From Burkholderia mayonis (lineage in GTDB: Bacteria > Pseudomonadota > Gammaproteobacteria > Burkholderiales > Burkholderiaceae), in the NCBI RefSeq assembly GCF_001523745.2, contig NZ_CP013387.1, forward strand, positions 2,688,115 through 2,752,114: a stretch of 64,000 nt of DNA, read 5' to 3'. This document shows, piece by piece, positions 54,550 to 62,184 of this stretch; within the stretch, counting starts at the first letter, position 1, and each line of letters starts with the position of its first letter. Below the pieces are notes generated by a model. It worked only from the letters and a program-made list of their open reading frames with translations, searched no databases and was not told the DNA's origin. The position numbers were made by a program, and so were the translations under genes.

Positions 54550-56823
54550 ATGACGCCCGATCGGCCCGACGCCTCACGCTCGACACCGCCCGACAACGAT
54601 TGGGAAGACGACGCGTCGTTCGCAGCCGGCGCGCCTGAACACGACTTCGCGGTGCGGCGCGTGACGCTCATCGTGATGCTCGTCGCCGCGATCGTGCTGC
54701 CGTGCGTGTACGTCGCGGTGATGGCTTACAACGACATGCGCACGCGCGAAGCCACCGCGCGCGACGTGACGATGCGCACGGTGCGCGTCGCCGAAGAGCA
54801 CGCGCTGAAGGTGTTCGATTTGTCGGAGACGCTGGATGCCCGGATCGTCGATCTCGTCCAGGATCTCGACGACGCCGCGGTCCGCAACGCCGAAGCCGAC
54901 ATCCACGACGCGCTCAACACGATCGGCGGCGGCTATCCGCAGGTCGCGTCGGTATCGATCTTCGGCGCGAGCGGGATGCTGCTCGCGAACAGCCTCTATT
55001 ACCCGGCGCCGTATGCGTCGATCGCAAATCGCGACGATTTCGTCGGCATCCGCGACGGCAAGGTGATCGAGCACATCTCGCGCGTGATGCCGGGCCCGCT
55101 CAAGGCGGCGAATCCGGGACCCGTGTTCAACACGGGCGTCGCGCGACGCCATAGCGATGGAACGTTTGCGGGGATGGTGTCGATCGCGTTGAAGTCGTCG
55201 TATTTCAACGCGTTCTATCGCGACCTGCTCGGCGGCGAAGACACGCCGATGTCGGTGGCGCTCACGCGCAGCGACGGCGCCGTGCTCGCGTCGTATCCGC
55301 CCGCGCCGCACGGCGCGTCGGACGACGCCGCCGCGCAAGCCGACAGCGCGACGCCGTTCGGCAGCGCACAGGGCGAGCAGCGCGCGGGCGTCGTGCGCGT
55401 GAGGCGCGACGGCGACAGCGAGATCGTCGCGTACCGGCAGGTCGGCAGCTATCCGGTGTTCGTGTCGTGCGCGTACCGCACGTCCGCGATCCGCCGCGCC
55501 TGGTACGAGCACCTGAGCGTCCTGTTCATCTCGATGTTCGCGCCGTCCGCCGCGCTGTGGGGCGTGATCTGGCTGTCGCTCAAGCGGCTGCGCGCCGAAG
55601 AGGAGGCGTGGGAGCGCTGGCAGGCGGAGGCGTCGATGCGGCGCTCGATCGAATCGGCATACCGGCAGTCGCGCAAGATGGAGGCGCTCGGCAATCTCGT
55701 CGGCAGCGTCGCGCACGACTTCAACAACCTGCTGATGATCATCTCGAGCAACGTGCAGATCGCGCGGCGGCGCGGCGTCCAGCATCTCGACACCGAGCTC
55801 GCGGCGATCGAGCGCGCGCTGAAGAACGGCCAGTCGCTGACGCGCCAGTTGCTCGGCGTCGCGCGCAAGCAGCCGTTGCGCAGCGAGACGATCGACGTCG
55901 CGCAGTGGCTCGCGTCATGCCGAGAATTGCTGAAGACGTCGCTCGGCTCGAAGTCGACGCTCGCCGTCGATACGCAGCTCGACTTGTGGCCCGTGCGCGT
56001 CGACGTCGCGGAACTCGAGCTCGCAGTGATCAATCTCGCCGTCAACGCCCGCGACGCAATGCCGCAAGGCGGCCGCTTCAAGATCGGCGCGCACAACATC
56101 ACGTTCCGCCGCGAGGACGGCTTTCCGCTGACGGGCGACTTCGTGCAGATCTCGGTCGAGGACACGGGCCTGGGCATGCCGCCCGACGTGCTCGCGCGCG
56201 CGTTCGAGCCGCTCTTCACGACGAAGGCGAAGGGGATGGGCACTGGGCTCGGGTTGCCGCAGGTGTTCGCGTTCTGCGAGCGCTCGGGCGGCCTCGCGAC
56301 GATCGACAGCGAAGTCGGCGCCGGCACGTCGGTGCGGCTCTATCTGCCGCGCACGACAGACGTCGCGCCGTCCGTCGTCGCGCCGGACGCGACCGACAGG
56401 CCGGCCGCGGCGTCGACGCCCGCAGGACTGCGGATCCTGCTCGTCGAAGACAATAGCGAAGTCGCGGCGGGCACCGAGGCGCTGCTCGAGCTGCTCGGCC
56501 ACCGGGTCGCATACGCGCCGAACGCGGATGACGCGTTGCGCATGCTGACCGAAGCGGGCGCCGAGCCGGCGGCGCCCGGCGCGTTCGATCTCGTGATCTC
56601 GGATATCCACATGCCCGGCACGATGAACGGGATCGACCTCGCGGAAGCGATCGAGCGCGGCGATGCGAAGCTGCCGGTAATTCTCGTCACCGGCTACGCG
56701 GAGGAGTTCGACCGGACGCGCCGCGTGCATGCGCGCTTGCTGTCGAAGCCGTTCGACATCGCGCTGCTCGACGATATGCTGCTGAAGATCCAGCACGAGC
56801 GCGATGCGCGGCTTGCGGATTGA
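54550..56823 (+). CDS. Hybrid sensor histidine kinase with C-terminal receiver
   Basis: A 757-residue membrane kinase. Helix 1 (about 37-60) and helix 2 (about 320-342) enclose a double-Cache-like periplasmic sensor (VASVSIFGASGMLLANSLYYPAPY). The cytoplasmic part has a HisKA domain with His389 in VAHDFNNLL, an HATPase with NLAVNARDAM, DTGLGMPP and GTGLGLPQV, and a receiver with Asp685 in VISDIHMPG. VAHDFNN kinases often feed a separate receiver. Its head-to-head position with the CheY-like/CheC-like/GGDEF operon suggests one pathway. Confidence 0.93.
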   Translation: MTPDRPDASRSTPPDNDWEDDASFAAGAPEHDFAVRRVTLIVMLVAAIVLPCVYVAVMAYNDMRTREATARDVTMRTVRVAEEHALKVFDLSETLDARIVDLVQDLDDAAVRNAEADIHDALNTIGGGYPQVASVSIFGASGMLLANSLYYPAPYASIANRDDFVGIRDGKVIEHISRVMPGPLKAANPGPVFNTGVARRHSDGTFAGMVSIALKSSYFNAFYRDLLGGEDTPMSVALTRSDGAVLASYPPAPHGASDDAAAQADSATPFGSAQGEQRAGVVRVRRDGDSEIVAYRQVGSYPVFVSCAYRTSAIRRAWYEHLSVLFISMFAPSAALWGVIWLSLKRLRAEEEAWERWQAEASMRRSIESAYRQSRKMEALGNLVGSVAHDFNNLLMIISSNVQIARRRGVQHLDTELAAIERALKNGQSLTRQLLGVARKQPLRSETIDVAQWLASCRELLKTSLGSKSTLAVDTQLDLWPVRVDVAELELAVINLAVNARDAMPQGGRFKIGAHNITFRREDGFPLTGDFVQISVEDTGLGMPPDVLARAFEPLFTTKAKGMGTGLGLPQVFAFCERSGGLATIDSEVGAGTSVRLYLPRTTDVAPSVVAPDATDRPAAASTPAGLRILLVEDNSEVAAGTEALLELLGHRVAYAPNADDALRMLTEAGAEPAAPGAFDLVISDIHMPGTMNGIDLAEAIERGDAKLPVILVTGYAEEFDRTRRVHARLLSKPFDIALLDDMLLKIQHERDARLAD

Positions 56824-56880
56824 GTTCGGCGGACTGACTGGTTTGCTTATTCGGTTGTGGGGATGGTGGTTGCTGGCGAC

Positions 56881-56916
56881 GCCATGGCGAACATGTGCAA
56901 ACGCGTTCGCCATGGC
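56881..56916. terminator. 12-bp hairpin between converging genes
   Basis: Perfect inverted repeat GCCATGGCGAAC / GTTCGCCATGGC with a 12-base loop, between the hybrid kinase stop and the FMN reductase stop. There is no T run. Likely a transcription end for both directions, or an intergenic palindromic element. Confidence 0.55.
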
Positions 56917-56944
56917 ATCCGGATCCCTCCCGGCCGATCGACCG

Positions 56945-57502
56945 TCAAACCAACTTCGCGTGCCGCCGCACCCAGTCCGCATAGCGATCGACGAAACCCT
57001 GCAGGAACTTGCGCGTGTCGTCGTTGACGATGTTGCCCTGCGCGTCGATCTTCGACGCGTCATGCTTGATGAACACTTCGGGCTGGCCGAGTGTCGGGAC
57101 GTCGAGATACGCAAGCACGTTGCGCAGGTGCTGCTGCGCGAGCGCGGTGCCGGTCGCGCCGGGCGACGTGCCGAGCACGGCGGCCGGCTTGCCCGTCCAC
57201 GAATTGCCACCCCACGGACGCGAACCCCAGTCGAGCGCGTTCTTCAGCACGCCCGGCATCGAGCGGTTGTACTCGGGTGTGACGAACAGCAGGCCCTGCG
57301 CCGCTTCGATCGTCTGTTTGAAACGCTTTGCGACGTCGGGAAAATCGGCGTCGTAGTCCTGACTGTAAAGCGGCAGCGAGCCGATATCGACCGATTCGAA
57401 CAACAGATCGGCCGGCGCGAGCGAACCCACCGCCGTTGCGAGTGCGCGATTGAACGACTCGCGTCGCAGACTGCCGACAATCACTGCAATACGATAAGCC
57501 AT
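56945..57502 (-). CDS. NADPH-dependent FMN reductase family protein
   Basis: A 185-residue flavodoxin-like quinone/azo/chromate-type reductase. The FMN phosphate loop is GSLRRESFNRALA (10-22); TPEYNRSMPGVLKNALDW and GTSPGATGTALAQQHLR are the other family signatures. It catalyses two-electron reduction of quinones or similar acceptors with NAD(P)H. AAGGGG precedes ATG 57502. Monocistronic. Confidence 0.93.
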   Translation of the reverse strand: MAYRIAVIVGSLRRESFNRALATAVGSLAPADLLFESVDIGSLPLYSQDYDADFPDVAKRFKQTIEAAQGLLFVTPEYNRSMPGVLKNALDWGSRPWGGNSWTGKPAAVLGTSPGATGTALAQQHLRNVLAYLDVPTLGQPEVFIKHDASKIDAQGNIVNDDTRKFLQGFVDRYADWVRRHAKLV

Positions 57503-57897
57503 CTGATTCCCCTTCCGTTCAGCAGGTAATCGTTCGGATTCGTTCCCGATTGCGCATCAATCGGCCCTTTTATGAGCAAGCCAGCTTGAGTCCCAGTGCA
57601 TCGGGGCTTTGAACCAGATTTCCACAAAGTTTTCCACAGAATCTGTGGATAACCTGATGAATATGTGTGTCGGTTACATTTGTGTCGTCCGGATGTATTT
57701 CACGGCTCCGCCACCGATCGCCGGTGCGGCATACGATGTCAGCATAGCGCGCGGTGCCGCATCGAGAAACGCGGTCGCGCCCGAAGGCGACGCGCGTCGC
57801 TTGCAATGCAACTTGCAACGACGCGCACCGCATGGATAATCTTGCGCTGCCGCCCATGCGTGCCGTATGCGCGCGGGCATGAACCGGAAGCCATCTC
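57503..57897. other. Divergent region between the FMN reductase and ECF sigma genes
   Basis: About 395 bases with both promoters. Its most notable content is a DnaA-box cluster at 57618-57652. No gene is supported. Confidence 0.5.
57618..57652. promoter_or_regulatory. DnaA-box cluster
   Basis: Within 35 bases: ATTTCCACA (57618-57626), TTTTCCACA (57630-57638) and TGTGGATAA (57644-57652). The last is a perfect reverse-strand TTATCCACA DnaA box; the others differ from it by one or two bases. It lies about 4 kb from parA, in the origin-proximal part of the window. Whether it serves replication or transcription control is open. Confidence 0.7.
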
Positions 57898-58503
57898 ATG
57901 CAGCACGCGCGCACCGCGCACGACGATCCCGTCTACCTCGCACAATTGCGTCACGATTTACTCCGCTTCGCGCGCCTGCAACTGCGCGACGCCGATGCCG
58001 CCGAAGACGCGGTCCAGGAAGCGCTCGCGGCCGCGTGGGCGCAGGCGGAGCGCTTCGACGCACAGTCGAGCCACAAGACCTGGGTGTTCGGCATTCTGCG
58101 CAACAAACTGATCGACACGATGCGGGCGCGGCGGCGGACCATCAACGCGTCCGCGCTCGATGCCGAACTCGACGGCGAAACGCTTCTCGATCGCGAGCTA
58201 TTCTCAGACAATGGTCACTGGGCGCCGCAAGCGAAGCCGCGTCCGTGGCCCAAGCCGGAAACGGTCCTGCAGCAGCGGCAGTTCTGGATGCTGTTCGAGA
58301 TGTGTCTCGACCATCTGCCGGAGCAGATCGGCCGCGTGTTCATGATGCGCGAATTCCTCGACTTCGCAATCGACGACATCTGCATGGAGCTCGAGTTGAA
58401 GGCGAATCACTGCAGCGTTCTGCTGTACCGCGCGCGGACCCGGCTGCGCACCTGTCTCACCGAAAAAGGCCTGACGACCGAAGATGCTACTGGGGAAATG
58501 TAA
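57898..58503 (+). CDS. ECF-family RNA polymerase sigma factor
   Basis: A 201-residue extracytoplasmic-function sigma factor. Region 2 is about 12-80 (LLRFARLQLRDADAAEDAVQEALAAAW, TWVFGILRNKLIDTMRARRR). Region 4 is about 135-190 (LPEQIGRVFMMREFLDFAIDDICMELELKANHCSVLLYRARTRLR), with a longer than usual linker. GGAAG precedes the ATG. It overlaps the zinc-finger anti-sigma gene by 20 bases, the typical pair arrangement. Confidence 0.93.
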   Translation: MQHARTAHDDPVYLAQLRHDLLRFARLQLRDADAAEDAVQEALAAAWAQAERFDAQSSHKTWVFGILRNKLIDTMRARRRTINASALDAELDGETLLDRELFSDNGHWAPQAKPRPWPKPETVLQQRQFWMLFEMCLDHLPEQIGRVFMMREFLDFAIDDICMELELKANHCSVLLYRARTRLRTCLTEKGLTTEDATGEM

Positions 58504-58681
58504 GGACATCACGCGGCTGCTGTCGGACGCACTCGATCGCCCGTTGTCGCTCGACGAACGACTCAGGGTACGGGTGCACCTGCCGGCTTGCAGCGGTTGC
58601 CGCAATTATCGTATGCAGATTCGCTTGCTGCGGGAGGCGGCGCGCGTCGCGGGCGGGAACGAGGCGGAACGGAGCGAGTGA
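58484..58681 (+). CDS. Small zinc-finger anti-sigma factor (ZAS type)
   Basis: A 65-residue protein with the HxxxCxxC zinc motif of anti-sigma factors (HLPACSGC) and an N-terminal helix bearing one more Cys (GKCKDIT). It has no membrane segment, so it is a soluble regulator that would hold the ECF sigma factor encoded upstream until a thiol or metal stress signal arrives. GGGG-like purines precede the ATG; the gene overlaps the sigma gene. Confidence 0.9.
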   Translation: MLLGKCKDITRLLSDALDRPLSLDERLRVRVHLPACSGCRNYRMQIRLLREAARVAGGNEAERSE

Positions 58682-58999
58682 ACGTGCGGTGATGTGTGCG
58701 GTGATGTGTGCGGTGATGTGTGCGGTGATGTGTGCGGTGATGTGTGCGGGTTGTGTACGGCTGGGCCGGCGAGGAGTCGCGGGTGATCGTCTTTGTAAGA
58801 GCGTTTGTGTTTGTGCGAATCCGACATTCGCATGACGTTGCTCTGAATCTAGATGAGCGGCAGCGCCCCCGGATCTGCGCCCGGCCACACAACTTTTCGC
58901 ACGACGCGAGCCCGATGGAGCGACTCAGGCCCGGCGCATATTGACGATAGATAAAACCGCCGAACCGTCGCCCCATTAGAATTATTAATTTTCTAATAA
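58682..58999. other. Repeat-bearing spacer between the anti-sigma gene and the arsC remnant
   Basis: It begins with a 5-copy 12-mer array (58688-58747) directly after the anti-sigma stop. The end (58970-59000) is A/T-rich with short inverted repeats that may terminate the minus-strand arsC. No gene is supported. Confidence 0.5.
58688..58747. repeat. 12-bp tandem array (GGTGATGTGTGC), 5 copies
   Basis: Five perfect 12-base units starting 6 bases after the anti-sigma stop codon, with a partial unit before them. Confidence 0.95.
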
Positions 59000-59140
59000 T
59001 TATTCAAACAAAGACATCACTGTCTCTGGCGGGCGGCCGATCGCAGCTTTGTCGCCACGCACGACAATCGGACGCTGAAGCAGGATCGGATGCTCTGCGA
59101 TCGCGTCATACAACTGCGCATCCGAAACGCCTGCTGGGGG
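59000..59140 (-). pseudogene. arsC: arsC 3' part (interrupted by an IS element)
   Basis: Encodes the C-terminal third of an ArsC/Spx-fold arsenate reductase: GVSDAQLYDAIAEHPILLQR then PIVVRGDKAAIGRPPE, which includes the conserved RPIVV segment. The frame runs into the right-hand end of the IS element, so no start remains. The other part of the gene is at 60498-60731. Confidence 0.9.
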
Positions 59141-59160
59141 TGACCCGTTTCCGTGGACGG

Positions 59161-60138
59161 TTAGACAGTTGAATCTTCTCTCGGTTGATGTCCTCCAGGT
59201 TGGGCGTTTGCGCGAGTTGTCCACGGTCGGTCGGCGGGTCGCCTATCACGACCGCGATGCCGGCCGGCGGTGGGCAACTCGCCCGCAGCGGGCATTTTTT
59301 GTTGATACATCGTTTCGTAGCGGATTGGTGTGTGGTAGCCGATCGCGCTGTGTCGGCGGCCGAGGTTGTACCAGCCCTCAATGAAGGCGAACAACTCACG
59401 TCGAGCTTGCTCGTGCGATTGGAAATGCGAGCGGGCCAGCAGTTCGCATTCGAGCGTGGCAAAGAAGCTCTCGCACATGGCGTTGTCGAAGCAATCGCCC
59501 ACTGTGCCCATCGAGGGGCGTACCCCCGCTTCGCGACAGCGCCGGCCGAAGGCAAGCGACGTGTATTGGCACCCTTGATCCGAGTGATGAATGACGCCCT
59601 CGGGGCGACGCTGCACGAGGGCCATGTCGAGCGCACGCAGCATCAGCTCCGTGTACAGATGATTGGACATCGCCCAGCCGACAATGCGGCGACTGAAGAC
59701 ATCGAGCACGACGGCGAGATAGAGGAAGCCTTCGGCTGTCGGCACGTAGGTGGCATCGGCTACCCACAGTCGGTTGGGGGCGTCGGCCACGAAGTGCCGT
59801 TGCACGAGATCGGGTGCGGGCCGTGCGCCGGGCTGCCGCCGCGTCGTGTTGATCCAGCGCCGCCGGCTCACGCCGCACAGACCCGCTATACGCATCAGAC
59901 TGGCAATACGTTTGCGCCCGACATGCATGCCATGCTCGACAAGCTCCGCATGGATGCGAGGCATGCCGTACGTGCCGCGCGAGCTTGCATGAATGGCTCG
60001 AATACGCCCGAGCAGATCGGTGTCGCTGCACGCCCGTTTCGATGGGCTGCGCGAGATCCACGCGTAATAGCCGCTGGCCGAAATCTGCAGCAGCCGCGCC
60101 ATCGTCGCAATAGGCAAGCTGGCCTGGTTCGCTTTCAT
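59161..60138 (-). CDS. IS3-family transposase OrfB (DDE integrase domain)
   Basis: A 325-residue transposase catalytic part. An HTH_21-like region (GTYGMPRIHAELVEHGMHVGRKRIASLMR) precedes an rve/RNase-H core with the DDE triad: Asp in LWVADATYVP, Asp in IHHSDQGCQY and Glu in NAMCESFFATLE. Its ATG overlaps the OrfA stop in the -1 frame, the arrangement that yields an OrfAB fusion by programmed frameshifting. The C-terminus reaches to the inverted repeat. Confidence 0.94.
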   Translation of the reverse strand: MKANQASLPIATMARLLQISASGYYAWISRSPSKRACSDTDLLGRIRAIHASSRGTYGMPRIHAELVEHGMHVGRKRIASLMRIAGLCGVSRRRWINTTRRQPGARPAPDLVQRHFVADAPNRLWVADATYVPTAEGFLYLAVVLDVFSRRIVGWAMSNHLYTELMLRALDMALVQRRPEGVIHHSDQGCQYTSLAFGRRCREAGVRPSMGTVGDCFDNAMCESFFATLECELLARSHFQSHEQARRELFAFIEGWYNLGRRHSAIGYHTPIRYETMYQQKMPAAGELPTAGRHRGRDRRPADRPWTTRANAQPGGHQPREDSTV

Positions 60139-60449
60139 GAATTCGAACCCTTTTCGGGCACCGTTCCGGTCTCCCGTGCAAACCAGGCCGCGGCTTTTGA
60201 GAGGATCTCTCGTTCAAGCCGCAGTTGGCGATTCTCGCGACGAAGTCGCGTAAGCTCTTCGCGCTCCGCTGTCGTCAAGCCATCATGCCGCTTGCCGCTG
60301 TCGCGATCGGCTTGCGCGACCCAGTTGTAGATCGTTTGCGCCGTCGGCTCGAACTCACGCGCAAGCTCTTCTGGCGAGCGCCCGGCTTTGACTAACTCGA
60401 CCATTTGCGCCCGAAATTCCGGCGCGTAGGGGTTGTGGTGCTTTCCCAT
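60135..60449 (-). CDS. IS3-family transposase OrfA (helix-turn-helix subunit)
   Basis: A 104-residue DNA-binding subunit: HTH_Tnp_1 (FRAQMVELVKAGRSPEELAREFEPTAQTIYNWV), then a leucine-zipper-like helix (LTRLRRENRQLRLEREILSKAAAWF). It recognises the terminal inverted repeats and multimerises with OrfB. ATG 60449 is preceded by a perfect AGGAGGT; an earlier in-frame ATG at 60485 lies in the inverted-repeat side and lacks one. Confidence 0.93.
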   Translation of the reverse strand: MGKHHNPYAPEFRAQMVELVKAGRSPEELAREFEPTAQTIYNWVAQADRDSGKRHDGLTTAEREELTRLRRENRQLRLEREILSKAAAWFARETGTVPEKGSNS

Positions 60450-60497
60450 GGCAGGCACCTCCTGTTCCAAAGGATAGGTGTCCACGGAAACGGGTCA

Positions 60498-60731
60498 ACT
60501 CCATGCATCTGCGAGATTGAGGTCCTTATAAGGTGCTTCGTTATCACGAATCATCTCGCGCACCGGGCGCCCAAGTTGCCGATGTAGCACCTTCAATTGC
60601 GCGACGGTCGGCGGTTGCTTCAGGTATTCGACGACATTGATTGCCTCTCCGGCGGTCTGATTGAGCGTCTCGAGCAACGCCAGCGTTTCGCGAGATTTGG
60701 AGCAGCGGGGGTTGTGATAGATCGTGATCAT
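60498..60731 (-). pseudogene. arsC: arsC 5' part (interrupted by an IS element)
   Basis: Encodes residues 1-78 of an arsenate reductase: YHNPRCSKSRETLAL with catalytic Cys10, then EYLKQPPTVAQLKVLHRQLG and VREMIRDNEAPYKDLNLADA. It stops at once inside the IS. Joining this to the 59000-59140 part by removing the IS restores an open frame (DAWS then PPAGVSDAQ), though with a few extra residues compared with typical ArsC. The gene is inactive in this arrangement. Confidence 0.92.
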
Positions 60732-60936
60732 CGGTCTGCTAGTGAAAGTGGGTCAAAGGCGAGGGTATTGTAGCGGCCGTGCAACGGGGTAGCTCGTTAC
60801 GCTGGGCAAAATGCGCAATCTGCCGGCCCATGCATGGTTGACTAATCGACGCGCTCCGAATTCCGGCGCTGCAATGGCAATCTAAGACGTCGCGCGCAAT
60901 GCAGCGTCGAGCGACCGCATCGATCGCTGTATCCCG

Positions 60937-60952
60937 GTTTATGCGCATAAAG
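60937..60952. promoter_or_regulatory. parS: parS-like centromere site 1
   Basis: GTTTATGCGCATAAAG: perfect 14-bp palindromic core TTTATGCGCATAAA. From memory, the Burkholderia chromosome 2 parS is GTTTATGCGCATAAAC; this copy differs only at the last base. It would be bound by the ParB encoded at 62185-63252. Confidence 0.88.
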
Positions 60953-60963
60953 CCGACCGCAAC

Positions 60964-61229
60964 GTTGGCGTTGGCGTTGGCGTTGGCGTTGGCGTTGGCG
61001 TTGGCGTTGGCGTTGGCGTTGGCGTTGGCGTTGGCGTTGGCGTTGGCGTTGGCGTTGGCGTTGGCGTTGGCGTTGGCGTTGGCGTTGGCGTTGGCGTTGG
61101 CGTTGGCGTTGGCGTTGGCGTTGGCGTTGGCGTTGGCGTTGGCGTTGGCGTTGGCGTTGGCGTTGGCGTTGGCGTTGGCGTTGGCGTTGGCGTTGGCGTT
61201 GGCGTTGGCGTTGGCGTTGGCGTTGGCGT
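60964..61229. repeat. Hexanucleotide array (GGCGTT), about 44 copies
   Basis: Uninterrupted GGCGTT units over 266 bases, between two parS-like sites. It is the longest array in the window. Reading frames through it code only for Ala-Leu, Asn-Ala or Pro-Thr repeats, so it is treated as non-coding. Confidence 0.97.
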
Positions 61230-61385
61230 CATCAATGATGCATCGCCGTTTCAAGCACATGCCAGCCAGTCTCGACGCACAACAGATCTGTCCATACAAA
61301 TGGACCAATCGCAGAGTACCGATTCGACTGCCCGCTAGCAGGCTTCCTCCTCATGGCCCCATACAACATACGCACCACCCGCTGG

Positions 61386-61401
61386 CTTTATGCGCATAAA
61401 C
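61386..61401. promoter_or_regulatory. parS: parS-like centromere site 2
   Basis: CTTTATGCGCATAAAC, with the same perfect 14-bp core as the other sites, 97 bases upstream of parA. It may also let ParB or ParA repress the par promoter. Confidence 0.88.
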
Positions 61402-61497
61402 CATCGGCCAAACGGTCAGTGCGTCGCCAGTTCGCAACAAATTCATTGAAATAAAAAAATCGTCCGGTAAAATCCCCTGATCAAAATAGGAGTGAAA

Positions 61498-62160
61498 ATG
61501 GCAGCTGAAATCATTGCAGTCACTCAACAAAAGGGCGGAGTCGGTAAGAGCACCATCGCGATGCATCTCGGCGCCGCGTTCCACGAAAAAGGACAACGCG
61601 TCCTGGTGATCGACGCCGACGGCCAAAACACCCTCGTTCATTGGTCCAGCGCCTCCGCTGACAGTGAAACCGGCATCCCGTTTCCCGTCGTCAATCTCGC
61701 CGAGGCCGGCAGCCAAATTCATCGCGAGATCAAGAAGTTCATCAGCGACTACGACATCATCATCGTCGACTGCCCACCGTCGATTACCGAGAAGGTGTCT
61801 GGCGTCGTGTTGCTCGCCGCGACGATCGCGGTGATCCCGACTTCATCGTCGCCGGCGGACTATTGGTCGAGCGTCGGTCTCGTCAAACTGATTCAGCAGG
61901 CGCAGGTGATGAACGAAGATCTCCGCGCCGTGTTCCTATTGAACAAGACCGAGGAGAAGCGGATGCTCACGCGTGAATTGAAGCGCGCGCTTGAAGAACT
62001 CGGCTTCCCGCTTCTCAGGACACAAATTCCCACGCGCGAAGCCTATAAGCAAGCCATGGCGCTAGGCCAAACCGTCTTGCAAATGAACGACCGCGGCGCA
62101 AAGCTCGCAGCGGCGGAAATCCGTGCATGTGCCGACGAGATCGTCGCAATGCTGCCCTGA
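61498..62160 (+). CDS. parA: ParA-family chromosome partition ATPase
   Basis: A 220-residue Walker-type ATPase without an N-terminal HTH, the size of chromosome- or small-type ParA. The deviant Walker A is KGGVGKST with signature Lys12 and Lys17; Walker A' is VLVIDADGQN and Walker B is IIIVDCPPS. It forms nucleoid-bound ATP dimers that move ParB-parS complexes. AGGAG lies five bases before ATG 61498. A parS site separates it from parB by 24 bases. Its role is to segregate the replicon, here probably chromosome 2. Confidence 0.95.
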   Translation: MAAEIIAVTQQKGGVGKSTIAMHLGAAFHEKGQRVLVIDADGQNTLVHWSSASADSETGIPFPVVNLAEAGSQIHREIKKFISDYDIIIVDCPPSITEKVSGVVLLAATIAVIPTSSSPADYWSSVGLVKLIQQAQVMNEDLRAVFLLNKTEEKRMLTRELKRALEELGFPLLRTQIPTREAYKQAMALGQTVLQMNDRGAKLAAAEIRACADEIVAMLP

Positions 62161-62176
62161 CTTTATGCGCATAAAG
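62161..62176. promoter_or_regulatory. parS: parS-like centromere site 3 between parA and parB
   Basis: CTTTATGCGCATAAAG, a perfect 16-bp palindrome starting at the base after the parA stop codon and ending 8 bases before the parB ATG, overlapping the parB ribosome site (AAAGGA). ParB binding here could limit its own translation or transcription. Confidence 0.88.
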
Positions 62177-62184
62177 GACCCTGA

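Larger units (their letters stand above)
59141..60497 (-). mobile_element. IS3-family insertion sequence inside arsC
   Basis: A 1357-bp element bounded by perfect 18-bp terminal inverted repeats (TGACCCGTTTCCGTGGAC at 59141-59158 and its complement at 60480-60497). It encodes OrfA and OrfB on the minus strand with the ATGA/-1 frame arrangement of the family. No target-site duplication is visible: the three bases outside are GGG on the left and ACT on the right. Both genes and the DDE residues are intact, so it may be active. Confidence 0.93.
60732..61497. other. Origin-proximal intergenic region with parS sites and a hexamer array
   Basis: About 770 bases between the arsC start and parA. It holds two parS-like palindromes (60937-60952, 61386-61401) and, between them, a 44-copy hexamer array. 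The A/T-rich end (61435-61490) contains the parA promoter and a clear ribosome site. No gene is supported; open frames through the array encode only dipeptide repeats. Confidence 0.7.

Noticed and set aside
60964..61229. Possible CRISPR array
   Set aside because: Units are 6 bp, head to tail with no spacers and no cas genes; a simple-sequence repeat. The same applies to the other tandem arrays.
60899..61399. Ala-Leu or Asn-Ala repeat proteins through the GGCGTT array
   Set aside because: The array is open in all frames because the unit is a multiple of three; no ribosome site and no non-repeat domain.
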